This document shows positions 8,394-16,619 of a stretch of DNA of 64,000 bases, one piece after another. Origin of the DNA: an uncultured Rhizobium sp. (GTDB taxonomy: Bacteria > Pseudomonadota > Alphaproteobacteria > Rhizobiales > Rhizobiaceae); the NCBI GenBank assembly GCA_945952415.1, contig CAMFIF010000010.1, forward strand, positions 1 to 64,000, written 5' to 3'. Under the pieces are notes generated by a model. That model saw only the letters and a list, made by a program, of their open reading frames with translations, ran no database searches and was not told the DNA's origin. The position numbers and the translations under genes are program-made. How positions within the stretch are numbered: position 1 is the stretch's first letter; each line of letters starts with the position of its first letter.

Positions 8394-8656
8394 GGCGCAC
8401 GAAGAGATTTCGTCACCCGGTCGCTTGCCGGGTGGCACGACATGGCGTCCCCGGCCACGGTCTGCCCCCCGACCCTGTCCGGCCCGGATGCCTGGAACGC
8501 GAGGTTTTAGCCGATCCCCCGTCCCCTGCGGCCGGCGAAGCCCCGTTCAACCGCATGGTCCGTTGCGATGACGCTTGCTGTTTTTCCGCAACGTTCGTAC
8601 GGCAAACCTTCCCGCTCCCTGGGCGGCAACGGGCTTTGTCCGGCACCATGCCAATG

Positions 8657-8699
8657 ACCGCAGCCAACCGGAGTCCCGACCGGTTGGCTGCGGTTTTTT
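8657..8699 (+). terminator. Very strong rho-independent terminator with no adjacent gene
   Basis: A perfect 15-bp stem runs from ACCGCAGCCAACCGG (8657-8671) to CCGGTTGGCTGCGGT (8680-8694), with an eight-base loop and a run of T residues to 8699. It is the strongest hairpin I noticed in the window, and the nearest upstream recognised gene ends 264 bases earlier. Confidence 0.92.
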
Positions 8700-8714
8700 G
8701 TTGCGGTCAGGCAG

Positions 8715-8742
8715 AAAAAAGAACCCCGGCATCTACCGGGGT
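8715..8742 (-). terminator. Rho-independent terminator downstream of the CHASE2 cyclase
   Basis: On the minus strand ACCCCGG pairs with CCGGGGT (8736-8742 and 8723-8729), followed by TCTTTTTT. It would end transcripts from the cyclase operon or from a short independent minus-strand RNA. Confidence 0.8.
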
Positions 8743-8938
8743 CAAGTCTGGGCCGAAAAGGGAAACTGTGTCGGCGACACGATCATCCCGCCTGAAAATT
8801 CTCTTGGCATGGAGAAACAAGGGGAGGGATCCGGCCGGCTGTCATAGCGGCCCAGCGTCGAGACCCGTGCAGGATAGTCCGCGATATTTTATGAATTGTT
8901 AAAGTCACACATAAGAATGGACGGATCTGGCATTTCGA

Positions 8939-10960
8939 TCAGGAATTCGAATCGCCGATCAGTTGCCGGCGGGCAAGCTCGTAATAGCCGGCAAGCTCCG
9001 GTATGGCCCGGGACAGGGCTTCGAAGGCGGGATCGAGCGGGTTGAGCGCCCGGTCATATCGCCGGGTGAGGAAATCCGCATGGGTTGCAAGCGCTTCGGG
9101 CGTTGCCATCTGCACGACCGTATAGACCGGCGAAAGCGCCGTCCTTCCCTTGACGGTGATGCGATCGAGTTCGACCGTAACGAAGCGGCCCGAAACCGCC
9201 GCTGCGGTCGCTTCGCCGAGAAGCAGCGACACCCCGTAGCCTTTCGAGACGCCTTCGAGGCGCGAGGCGAGATTCACGGAATCGCCGAGGCAGGAATAGT
9301 CGAACCGCCGGGTCGAGCCCATGTTGCCCACAACGCAATCGCCTGTGTTGATGCCGATGCCCATGCGCAGCGGATGGTGCGGCCGCCCCCGTGCGCGGTT
9401 TTCCTCCATCAGTGCCTCGTTCAGCCGATGGAGTGCCTTCTGCATGTCGAGGGCCGCTTCCACCGCATGCACCGCATGGTCGGGATCGTCGAGCGGCGCG
9501 TTCCAGAAGGCCATGATGCAATCGCCGATATATTTGTCGATCGTACCACCATGATCCATGACCACGTCGGAAAGCGGGGTCAGCAGCCGGTTGATCAGGG
9601 CGGTCAGCGCCTGCGGATCGTCCTTCATCGCCTCGGCAATGGTGGTGAAGCCGCGGACGTCCGAAAACAGTACCGAAAGCGTGCGGGTCTCTCCGCCGAG
9701 CTTCAGCTGGCCCGGATCGTCCGTCAGCCGCCGCACGAGATCGGGCGAGATATATTGCGAGAAGGCGCGGGTGATCTGCCGCTTGTTGCGCCGCTCCTCC
9801 GCATAGTCGAAGGCTGTCTGGGCAAAGGCAAGGCCGGCAAAGCCCGCGGTCGGCCCGAGCGGCGAGACGAAGACGAAGCCGTGCCTGATGCCGAGATAGC
9901 TGACGGCGGAAAAGAAGACGAGCGACAGCAGGAAGAAGCCGAATGTGTGCCAGCCCGTGTTTCGCCAGACGGCAAGGGCTCCCGCCGCAACGGCCGCCAG
10001 GAGGCAGGCGGCGGAAAGCAGCGGATTGGCGGGCGCAATCGCGGTGCCGAGCCGGAGATTGTCGAAGATGGTCGCCTGGATTTCCACCCCCGGCACCAGC
10101 CGCCCCGTATGCACCGTATAGGGGGTGGCAAAGGCATCCGCCCCGCCCTTGTCGATCTCGGGGGCATTCTGGAGGCTAAGCCCGACCAGCACCACTCTGT
10201 CCTTGAAAAAGCCCGGCGGCAGGAAATGCTCGGGATCGAGCGCCTGATAATAGGAGACGGTCGGATAGCTGCGGCCCGGTCCGTAGGACTGGATGAGGGC
10301 ATTGGCCGGCGGCTCCCGGAGAGGAAGACCCGCCGCCTTGAGAAGGCTGAGCGCAAGCCCGTCCGGATAGCCCGGAATGGAGCGGAAGATCCCGTCGCCC
10401 CCAAGCTCTATGGAGGCAATGCCCGCATGCGCACCGGCTTCGGTCAGCGACGGCATGGGCATGGTGCGGATCAGCTGGTTTGCCTGCTGCGTCTCGATCA
10501 GCGTTTCGTCCGCGGCCAGCACCACATCCGGCCCGACGGCGGCGGTGATCGCCGCATCATTCTCCGGCGTCGAAGGCTCCGCCATGATGATGTCGAGACC
10601 GATGGCGCGGGCGCCCGCTGCCCTGAGTGCCCTGATCAGATCCGCATGCAGCCGTCGCGGCCAGGGCCACTGGGCGTTGATGGCGGAAAGCGACGGCTCG
10701 TCGATCGCGACGATGATCGGCCCGCTCGGCGGCGGCGCCGGATTGTCGAAGGTGGAGATATAGTCGAAGGCCCGCAGGTCTGCGAGTTTCCAGGCCGGCA
10801 GCTGGGAGAGAAGAAAGAGGACTGCGAGCGTGAAGAGCGCCAGCACCACGATGCGCACCCGGCGGCTGCTGAAGGGCCAGCCAGAGCGCAGCCCGGCGGC
10901 GAGCTCCGGCAGCCGTTTTGGTCGGGGTGCCGGCTCGTCGGTTCCTGCCTTCACGCGCAT
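8939..10960 (-). CDS. Class III adenylate/guanylate cyclase with CHASE2 sensor
   Basis: This 673-residue membrane protein has one N-terminal transmembrane helix (about 36-54) and an extracytoplasmic CHASE2 domain (about 55-320, with VAIDEPSLSAINAQWPWPR). Two or three more helices (about 325-395) lead to a C-terminal class III cyclase domain (about 425-620). Metal aspartates are D434 (FSDVRGF) and D480 (IGDCIMAF); the base-contact lysine is K476; the transition-state pair N563/R567 lies in NLASR. The position equivalent to the adenine-selecting Asp of mammalian cyclase is a serine, a variant related to bacterial K/T adenylate cyclases. GGAGAGG precedes the ATG. It follows the FecR-TPR-barrel gene by 32 bases and is probably co-transcribed with it. 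Confidence 0.93.
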   Translation of the reverse strand: MRVKAGTDEPAPRPKRLPELAAGLRSGWPFSSRRVRIVVLALFTLAVLFLLSQLPAWKLADLRAFDYISTFDNPAPPPSGPIIVAIDEPSLSAINAQWPWPRRLHADLIRALRAAGARAIGLDIIMAEPSTPENDAAITAAVGPDVVLAADETLIETQQANQLIRTMPMPSLTEAGAHAGIASIELGGDGIFRSIPGYPDGLALSLLKAAGLPLREPPANALIQSYGPGRSYPTVSYYQALDPEHFLPPGFFKDRVVLVGLSLQNAPEIDKGGADAFATPYTVHTGRLVPGVEIQATIFDNLRLGTAIAPANPLLSAACLLAAVAAGALAVWRNTGWHTFGFFLLSLVFFSAVSYLGIRHGFVFVSPLGPTAGFAGLAFAQTAFDYAEERRNKRQITRAFSQYISPDLVRRLTDDPGQLKLGGETRTLSVLFSDVRGFTTIAEAMKDDPQALTALINRLLTPLSDVVMDHGGTIDKYIGDCIMAFWNAPLDDPDHAVHAVEAALDMQKALHRLNEALMEENRARGRPHHPLRMGIGINTGDCVVGNMGSTRRFDYSCLGDSVNLASRLEGVSKGYGVSLLLGEATAAAVSGRFVTVELDRITVKGRTALSPVYTVVQMATPEALATHADFLTRRYDRALNPLDPAFEALSRAIPELAGYYELARRQLIGDSNS

Positions 10961-10992
10961 CCTCTCCTTCGGCTATGCTGGCCGGCCTTCGC

Positions 10993-13900
10993 TCAGAACC
11001 GGACCTTCACCATGCCCTTGAAGCTCGGCCCCCAGCCCGGCACGCCGGGCGTCAGCTCGAACTTCTCGTTGAGCAGGTTATAGGCGGAGGCCTCGAAGGC
11101 AATGTGCTTGTCGAAGGGCTCGTAGGTCAGCGAGGCATCGAGTGTCCAGTAGTCGTCAAGCCGCGTGCCCTGATCGTCACCGGTCCGTTCGCCTACGTAA
11201 TTGGCGGCGAGCATGGCCTTCACATGGGCCTCGTTCACCCAGGTCAGCGCAATCTGGCCGGCCGTTTCCGGCACGAAGGGCAGGTTGCCGCCATAGGTGG
11301 CGCTGGACGGATCGCGATTGTCCGACCGGGCAAGGGCCAGCGTGGTCGAAAGGCCGAAGCCGCCGCCCAGCACCGTATTGGTGCTGAAGCTCGCCCGGTC
11401 GATGCTGCCTTCGCTGAAGCTGAGCCCGTCCACGGAGGGAAGCGAGGTGGTCGGATAGGCGATGGTGAAATCGTGGAGCTCCTGATGCTGGTATTCCAGC
11501 GAGGTGAAGAAGCGGTCGCTCCACTCCGCATCCCATTCCAGCGCGGTCGTATCCACATAGCCGCCATTGAGGTCGAAACGGTTCGGTTGCAGGCCGAGAA
11601 TGCCGATGGGCGAGAGTGTAGGCGTGGAAAAATCCACTCCGTTGCGCATGAAGGCGGCCCGAAGCCACTGATGATCGGTGGGCGACCAGGCCGCCCCGAA
11701 CCGAGGTTCGAGCCGCGTCACCCGCTCGCTTTCCCCGTCGTTCAGGCTGCCGAAGAGGGCATATTCGAGCTTGAGATCCGGCGTCACATCCTGCAGCACA
11801 TCCACATAGGCAAGGCCGATCCGCCGCCGTTCTTCTTCGGAAAGCAGCGTCAGGCCATTCGCGTCGAAGCCCGACGTGCTGTCCACCACGCCCCCCTCGA
11901 TACCATAGCGCAGGGTGAAATCGTCGGTGCCGATCGCATGGTTGACCGCCGCCACATAGGTCTTCTGCTCGGATCTCTCGATATACAAATCGTCGGTGGC
12001 GAGGAAGGGCAGGTCGTAGATATATTCGCGGTCGACGCGCGCATTGACGCCGCTGTAGAGCAGCGCCGCATTCATCACATTGTGATAGGCGAAGGTATGA
12101 CTCCAGCCGAGGCCCGCATTGGTCTGGCTGTTGTCGTCGTCGCGCAGCCGGGTCTGCGGCAGCGGGATGCCGTAATCCGTGCCGAGTCCGAGCGCCGTCG
12201 CGTCCAGCCGACCGTTTGCGTGATTGCCGAACAGCACGAGGCGGTCATTGTCGGTGAGCGAGGTGGTGAGATAGCCGCTCGCATCCAGAATGGTCGTATC
12301 CGCAGCGAAATTGCCGTAGTCGCCGTAATCGCCGGTAACGGGCAGCTCGGTCCAGGTGATGTTGCCGAGGAAACTGGTTGGCAAGGGATCGTTGCTGTAG
12401 CCCTGCACTTCAAGCTCGCCCAGCCGGCGGGTCTTGCCGCCGGAGGCGGAAATGCCGGCCGCCAGAGACGTTTCGAGGAAGGGAGAGCGCAGCAGCGTTG
12501 CCGTGCGCGAGCTGCCCGCCAGCATGTGCGGATCGAGCAGCAGGCCCTGCAGCTGTGAGGAAAAGCCTTCCGTACTGTCCGTATTCCCGGCCGTCGTCTG
12601 GCCGAAGAGATAGGAATTGGCATAGGGGTTCGCCTGGCCGCGCACCGCCTGGTCGATATAGCCGGCGCCCGCAAAGGGATCGAAGGTTATGTCGCCATAA
12701 TAACGGCCCCAGGCATCGAGCCCCTGAAGGCGGAAAGCGTTGTTGAGCGTCGAGCCCGCATCCTGATTGGCACCCACATGGGCGAAATCGCCGCCCTGCG
12801 CGCGGGACCGGCGCATAAATTCCTGCGCGTTGCGGATCGCGCCTTCCGCATCGTAGTCGTCGATCGCAAGCGCGGTGCGCACCGAGGGCGCGACCGGATC
12901 GTTGCGGTCGAGCCGGTCCGCATTATCGATCGCCTGGTTGGAGGGATCGCGCTGCCCCTTCGCGTAATAGCCGGCGGCAAGCAGGATCTGCGCCTGCGCA
13001 TAGCCGGGATTGGAAGTCGCCCCGGCCAGAAGGTCGTCCAGCGCCTTGTCCGTTTCGCCGGTCTGGAGATAATAGCGCCCGCGCGCCACCATTGCGATAT
13101 CGAAGGCCGGATCGACCGAAAGTGCCTTGTCGATCATCGCCTTGGCATCGTGAACCCGGTTCTGGTCGAGATAGTAGATTGCCAGGTTGGCGTAGCCGAC
13201 CGGATCGTCCGGATCGAGCTCGATGGCCCGCTTCAGCGTGGCTTCCGCCTCACGAGTAGCGCCAAGATCGGCATAAACGAGCCCGAGGCTGTTCCATGCG
13301 GAGGAATCGCCAGGCGACTGGCGGATCGCTTCCTTGAAATCGGCAATCGCGCCCTTGTTGTCGCTGAGATAATCGGCCTTCAGCGTGGCCCGGGCGAAGA
13401 GCGCTTCCGGATCTTCGGGGTCGATCGCAAGCGCCTTGTCGATGGCGGCCTTCATCTCCTCCTTCTCGCCGTTCAGCCCGTGCAGCGTGGCGCGGATTGC
13501 GGGAAGGGTGGCATTGTCGGGGTACCGGTTTTCAGCGGAACGGATCACCTGAATGGCGGCCGGAATGTCCTTGAGGAAGCCCTGGGTGAGGGCTTTCATC
13601 ACTTCGGCATTGGGCGTAGCCGCGGTGCGCGGCGGCTGTTCGATGCGGTCCGGATCGGCAAGCGAGCGGGCAAAATAGCCCCCATAGGCGGCAATCGCGC
13701 GCCGCTCCGGATCGAGCCCCGAGGCTGCCCGCTGGAAAAGCGTGGCCGCGTCGCCATAGCGCCGGGCGGCGCCGGCCACCAGCGCATCGATCAGGGCCAC
13801 GCGCGCCTTCTGGCGGGCATTGAGCGGACGCTTGCGCACCTGGTCCAGCGCTGCGAGCGCACTTTCATGGGTATCGAGCGCCATGCGGGTTTCGGCAAGC

Positions 13901-14643
13901 GTCAGCCAGTCCTCGGTCGAACGGGCCTCTTCGGGCAACGCATTGATGCGGCCGAATTCGGCGCGCAGGCGCGGGCCCGGCAGCGGCGATGCCGGCATGG
14001 AGGTGAAGCCGGACCGCAGAGTCATGTAGAACAGCATCTGCTGCCGGTCCTGGGTATTGACGATGACCAGCTTGCGTGGCGCCTGGCCGATGCTTGCCAC
14101 CGCCCCTTCGCCGGCCTTCACTTCCACCGAACCATACTGGTTCTTGAACTCGATCTTGCCCTCGAGCACGATGAGCGAGGTCTGGTCGCCCTTGACCGTC
14201 AGCGTCCAGTCCGTGCCGCGAATGGCGGCGGCTGCGGCCGGCGTTTCCACGGTCAGCGCCTGGCCGCCGCGCTCGGCACGGGCCCACATGGAGCCGGACT
14301 GAAGATTGAGGACCGTGTCCTTCGTCGTGCCCATCTGCTTGACCTGCAGCGCGGAATTCCGCCCGAGGCGCACCTGCGTATGATCGGCAAAGAGGATGGC
14401 CAGCTGACCGAGCGCATTGGTGCGCAGCACGTCGCCGCCCAGCAGATCCTGCTTCAACTCCACATTGCGCCAGTCGGTTAGATCCACGAAGCGCACTTCC
14501 TCGCCCGACTTGCGGTCGATGACCGCGCCGGCCGGCTGTCCGCCGCGGGCGAGAGGCTCCGCATGGGCATGCGGCGAAGCGGCAATCATTCCTAGAATGA
14601 GTGCGGTGCTGCAACTAAGGATGGCTTGAAACTTGTCCCTCAT
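10993..14643 (-). CDS. FecR-TPR-beta-barrel fusion, large outer-membrane/periplasmic protein
   Basis: This 1216-residue protein has a signal peptide (hydrophobic 7-22, cleavage near AHA-E at 28). A FecR domain (about 40-170) includes VELKQDLLGGDVLRT, LADHTQVRLGRNS and AAIRGTDWTLTV. A long tetratricopeptide array (about 225-620) repeats units such as SAWNSLGLVYADLG. The C-terminal third (about 640-1216) alternates short hydrophobic strands and turns and ends in MVKVRF, the terminal-phenylalanine signature of beta-barrels that use the Bam machinery. No TonB plug domain is visible, so I do not call it a TonB receptor. The cyclase gene lies 32 bases downstream. FecR domains usually relay envelope signals or bind glycans. 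Its exact role is unknown. Confidence 0.85.
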   Translation of the reverse strand: MRDKFQAILSCSTALILGMIAASPHAHAEPLARGGQPAGAVIDRKSGEEVRFVDLTDWRNVELKQDLLGGDVLRTNALGQLAILFADHTQVRLGRNSALQVKQMGTTKDTVLNLQSGSMWARAERGGQALTVETPAAAAAIRGTDWTLTVKGDQTSLIVLEGKIEFKNQYGSVEVKAGEGAVASIGQAPRKLVIVNTQDRQQMLFYMTLRSGFTSMPASPLPGPRLRAEFGRINALPEEARSTEDWLTLAETRMALDTHESALAALDQVRKRPLNARQKARVALIDALVAGAARRYGDAATLFQRAASGLDPERRAIAAYGGYFARSLADPDRIEQPPRTAATPNAEVMKALTQGFLKDIPAAIQVIRSAENRYPDNATLPAIRATLHGLNGEKEEMKAAIDKALAIDPEDPEALFARATLKADYLSDNKGAIADFKEAIRQSPGDSSAWNSLGLVYADLGATREAEATLKRAIELDPDDPVGYANLAIYYLDQNRVHDAKAMIDKALSVDPAFDIAMVARGRYYLQTGETDKALDDLLAGATSNPGYAQAQILLAAGYYAKGQRDPSNQAIDNADRLDRNDPVAPSVRTALAIDDYDAEGAIRNAQEFMRRSRAQGGDFAHVGANQDAGSTLNNAFRLQGLDAWGRYYGDITFDPFAGAGYIDQAVRGQANPYANSYLFGQTTAGNTDSTEGFSSQLQGLLLDPHMLAGSSRTATLLRSPFLETSLAAGISASGGKTRRLGELEVQGYSNDPLPTSFLGNITWTELPVTGDYGDYGNFAADTTILDASGYLTTSLTDNDRLVLFGNHANGRLDATALGLGTDYGIPLPQTRLRDDDNSQTNAGLGWSHTFAYHNVMNAALLYSGVNARVDREYIYDLPFLATDDLYIERSEQKTYVAAVNHAIGTDDFTLRYGIEGGVVDSTSGFDANGLTLLSEEERRRIGLAYVDVLQDVTPDLKLEYALFGSLNDGESERVTRLEPRFGAAWSPTDHQWLRAAFMRNGVDFSTPTLSPIGILGLQPNRFDLNGGYVDTTALEWDAEWSDRFFTSLEYQHQELHDFTIAYPTTSLPSVDGLSFSEGSIDRASFSTNTVLGGGFGLSTTLALARSDNRDPSSATYGGNLPFVPETAGQIALTWVNEAHVKAMLAANYVGERTGDDQGTRLDDYWTLDASLTYEPFDKHIAFEASAYNLLNEKFELTPGVPGWGPSFKGMVKVRF

Positions 14644-14753
14644 AACAAAAGGGTGTGTCCAACGGTCCGGAAAAAGTCAAGCGTCCTTCTCTGGGCGTTT
14701 TTATTTGCCCCGGGATGGTTTATCTGGCTGTGGAGTTTGAACGGAAAAAGCCG

Positions 14754-15293
14754 ATGCTGGATGACGAGAAGATGAATGCAGCGCTGCCGGGTGCACCGGA
14801 GGTAAAGCCGGTATCCCACGAGTATTTCGACCATGTCCGCAAGATCAACGATGTCTTTTACGATCAGATCGTTATTTCGGACCAGAAGGCAGCCTATATC
14901 TTTACCTTCATGCTGGCCTTTCTGGTCTCCTCCAGCGAGGGGAAGGAAGTCTTCACGCTCGCCCGCTATGCCCATGGCTCGCCGCTGGCCATCCTTTTCT
15001 CTGCGCTCTTGGCGCTCGCATCGCTGGCCTCCATGCTCTGCGCCATCATGGTGGTTCTCCCCCATCAGGTGAAAAAATCCACCTCGCTTTTCTGGGGCAC
15101 CTGGAGCCATCACCGGGCCATTCTGGAGGAGGCGGCGCACCGCAGCGACCGTGACTATCTCTTCCGCCAGTATCTCGACAATGCCGATGTCCTGTCGGTC
15201 ATCGCGCGGCGCAAGTACCGCTTCGTCACCTATGCCTTCCGGGCGCTGATGGTGACGGTCGTGGCCTATGTGCTGCTGCTGGTCGCCCATTAA
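14754..15293 (+). CDS. Pycsar effector-like membrane protein (PycTM / DUF5706 family)
   Basis: This 179-residue protein fits the PycTM/DUF5706 pattern. An amphipathic N-terminal helix (YFDHVRKINDVFYDQIVISD) leads into a first hydrophobic segment (AAYIFTFMLAFLV) and a second (PLAILFSALLALASLASML). A cytoplasmic helix pair follows, containing SLFWGTW and the VLSVIARRKYR motif, then a final helix (LMVTVVAYVLLLVA). In Pycsar defence, effectors of this family bind cyclic pyrimidine nucleotides and disrupt the inner membrane. The ATG at 14754 is chosen by homologous length; in-frame GTG starts at 14655 and 14730 are possible. It diverges from the FecR-barrel/cyclase operon. The neighbouring cyclase looks adenylate-like, so a direct Pycsar pair is not proven. 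Confidence 0.78.
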   Translation: MLDDEKMNAALPGAPEVKPVSHEYFDHVRKINDVFYDQIVISDQKAAYIFTFMLAFLVSSSEGKEVFTLARYAHGSPLAILFSALLALASLASMLCAIMVVLPHQVKKSTSLFWGTWSHHRAILEEAAHRSDRDYLFRQYLDNADVLSVIARRKYRFVTYAFRALMVTVVAYVLLLVAH

Positions 15294-15385
15294 GGCCTGA
15301 GCCCGAGCAACTTGCGACGCTCCGCCGCGGCGGAGCGCGAGACGACGATTTGACGAATCTCATGATGGAACATAGGATGAACATC

Positions 15386-16618
15386 ATGAAGAAATCGCTC
15401 AAGGAACGGCTCGCTATCCTCTCGGATGCGGCGAAATATGATGCCTCCTGCGCGTCGAGCGGCACCGCCCGGCGCCATTCGGGAAAGACCGGCGGCCTCG
15501 GCTCGACCGAGGGCTCGGGCATTTGCCATGCCTATGCGCCGGACGGGCGCTGCATTTCGCTGCTCAAGATCCTGATGACCAATTTCTGCATCTATGACTG
15601 CGCCTATTGCATCAACCGCTCGTCCAGCAATGTGGAACGCGCCCGCTTCAGCGTCGAGGAAATCGTCTGGCTGACGACGGAATTCTACCGCCGCAACTAT
15701 ATCGAGGGCCTGTTTCTCTCCTCCGGCATCATCCGCAATTCCGATTACACCATGGAGGAAATGGTGCGCGTGGCGCGGAGCCTGCGCGAGGAGCACCGGT
15801 TCCGCGGCTATATTCATCTGAAGACCATACCGGAAGCCTCGCCCGAACTCATCGAACAGGCGGGCCTTTATGCCGACCGTCTCTCGATCAACATCGAGCT
15901 GCCGACGGACAAGGGCCTCACCGCGCTCGCCCCCGAAAAGCAGCCGGACCGCATTCGCCGCTCCATGGGCGAGCTGAAGCTGAAGATGGAGGAAATGGCC
16001 GAGCCGACGCTGGTGACGAAGAAGACGCGCCGCTTCGTGCCCGCCGGCCAGAGCACGCAGATGATCGTCGGTGCCGATGGCGCCAATGATGCGACGATCC
16101 TCTCCTCCAGCGCCCGGCTCTATTCCAGCTACGAGCTGAAGCGGGTCTATTATTCCGCCTTCAGCCCCATCCCCGATGCATCCCGCGCCCTTCCGCTCAT
16201 CAAGCCGCCGCTGGTCCGGGAGCACCGGCTCTATCAGGCGGACTGGCTCTATCGTTTCTACGGCTTCGACATCGGCGAAATCACCTCCGGCCTCAAGGAT
16301 GGCATGCTCGATCTCGACCTCGATCCGAAGCTCGCCTGGGCGCTCGCCAACCGGGCGCATTTTCCTGTCGACATCAACCGTGCCGACAAGGCCATGCTGC
16401 TGCGCGTGCCGGGCTTCGGCACCAAGACGGTCGGTGCCATCCTGAAGACCCGCCGCAACCGGTCGATCCGCCTGGGCGATCTGGCAAAGCTCGGCGTCTC
16501 GCTCCGCAAGGTTCAGCCCTTCGTCACCACGCCGGACTGGAGCCCGGTGCGCCTCCTGGAACGCAGCGATCTCGCGGCCATGTTCGCGCCCCGGCCCGAA
16601 CAGCTGGCGCTTTTCTGA
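15386..16618 (+). CDS. Putative DNA modification/repair radical SAM protein
   Basis: This 410-residue protein has the radical SAM cluster C-x3-C-x2-C (C68, C72, C75 in CIYDCAYC) and the family opener LAILSDAAKYDASCASSG. A helix-hairpin-helix-like DNA-binding segment (DINRADKAMLLRVPGFGTKT) lies near its C-terminus. This matches TIGR03916, proteins distantly related to spore photoproduct lyase and almost always paired with a UdgX-type protein, as here: the next ATG follows one base after this stop. The start is uncertain; ATGs at 15362, 15377 and 15386 are in frame, and AGGA sits well placed for the last. The biochemical substrate of this family is not established. Confidence 0.92.
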   Translation: MKKSLKERLAILSDAAKYDASCASSGTARRHSGKTGGLGSTEGSGICHAYAPDGRCISLLKILMTNFCIYDCAYCINRSSSNVERARFSVEEIVWLTTEFYRRNYIEGLFLSSGIIRNSDYTMEEMVRVARSLREEHRFRGYIHLKTIPEASPELIEQAGLYADRLSINIELPTDKGLTALAPEKQPDRIRRSMGELKLKMEEMAEPTLVTKKTRRFVPAGQSTQMIVGADGANDATILSSSARLYSSYELKRVYYSAFSPIPDASRALPLIKPPLVREHRLYQADWLYRFYGFDIGEITSGLKDGMLDLDLDPKLAWALANRAHFPVDINRADKAMLLRVPGFGTKTVGAILKTRRNRSIRLGDLAKLGVSLRKVQPFVTTPDWSPVRLLERSDLAAMFAPRPEQLALF

Positions 16619-16619
16619 G

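Larger units (their letters stand above)
8394..8938. other. Large intergenic region with two convergent terminators; candidate small RNA locus
   Basis: These 545 bases hold no convincing protein gene. A very strong + strand terminator (8657-8699) lies about 265 bases past the BA14K stop, with a 29-codon + strand ORF (8569-8658) running into it. A minus-strand terminator sits at 8715-8742, about 200 bases past the cyclase stop. An AT-rich patch (8884-8915) contains a minus-strand TAAAAT (8886-8891). The layout could encode a + strand small RNA, or long 3-prime untranslated regions, and possibly a short minus-strand transcript. Confidence 0.45.

Noticed and set aside
8963-11083. A long + strand frame opposite the CHASE2 cyclase
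   Set aside because: Antisense to a cyclase with intact catalytic residues; no family features.
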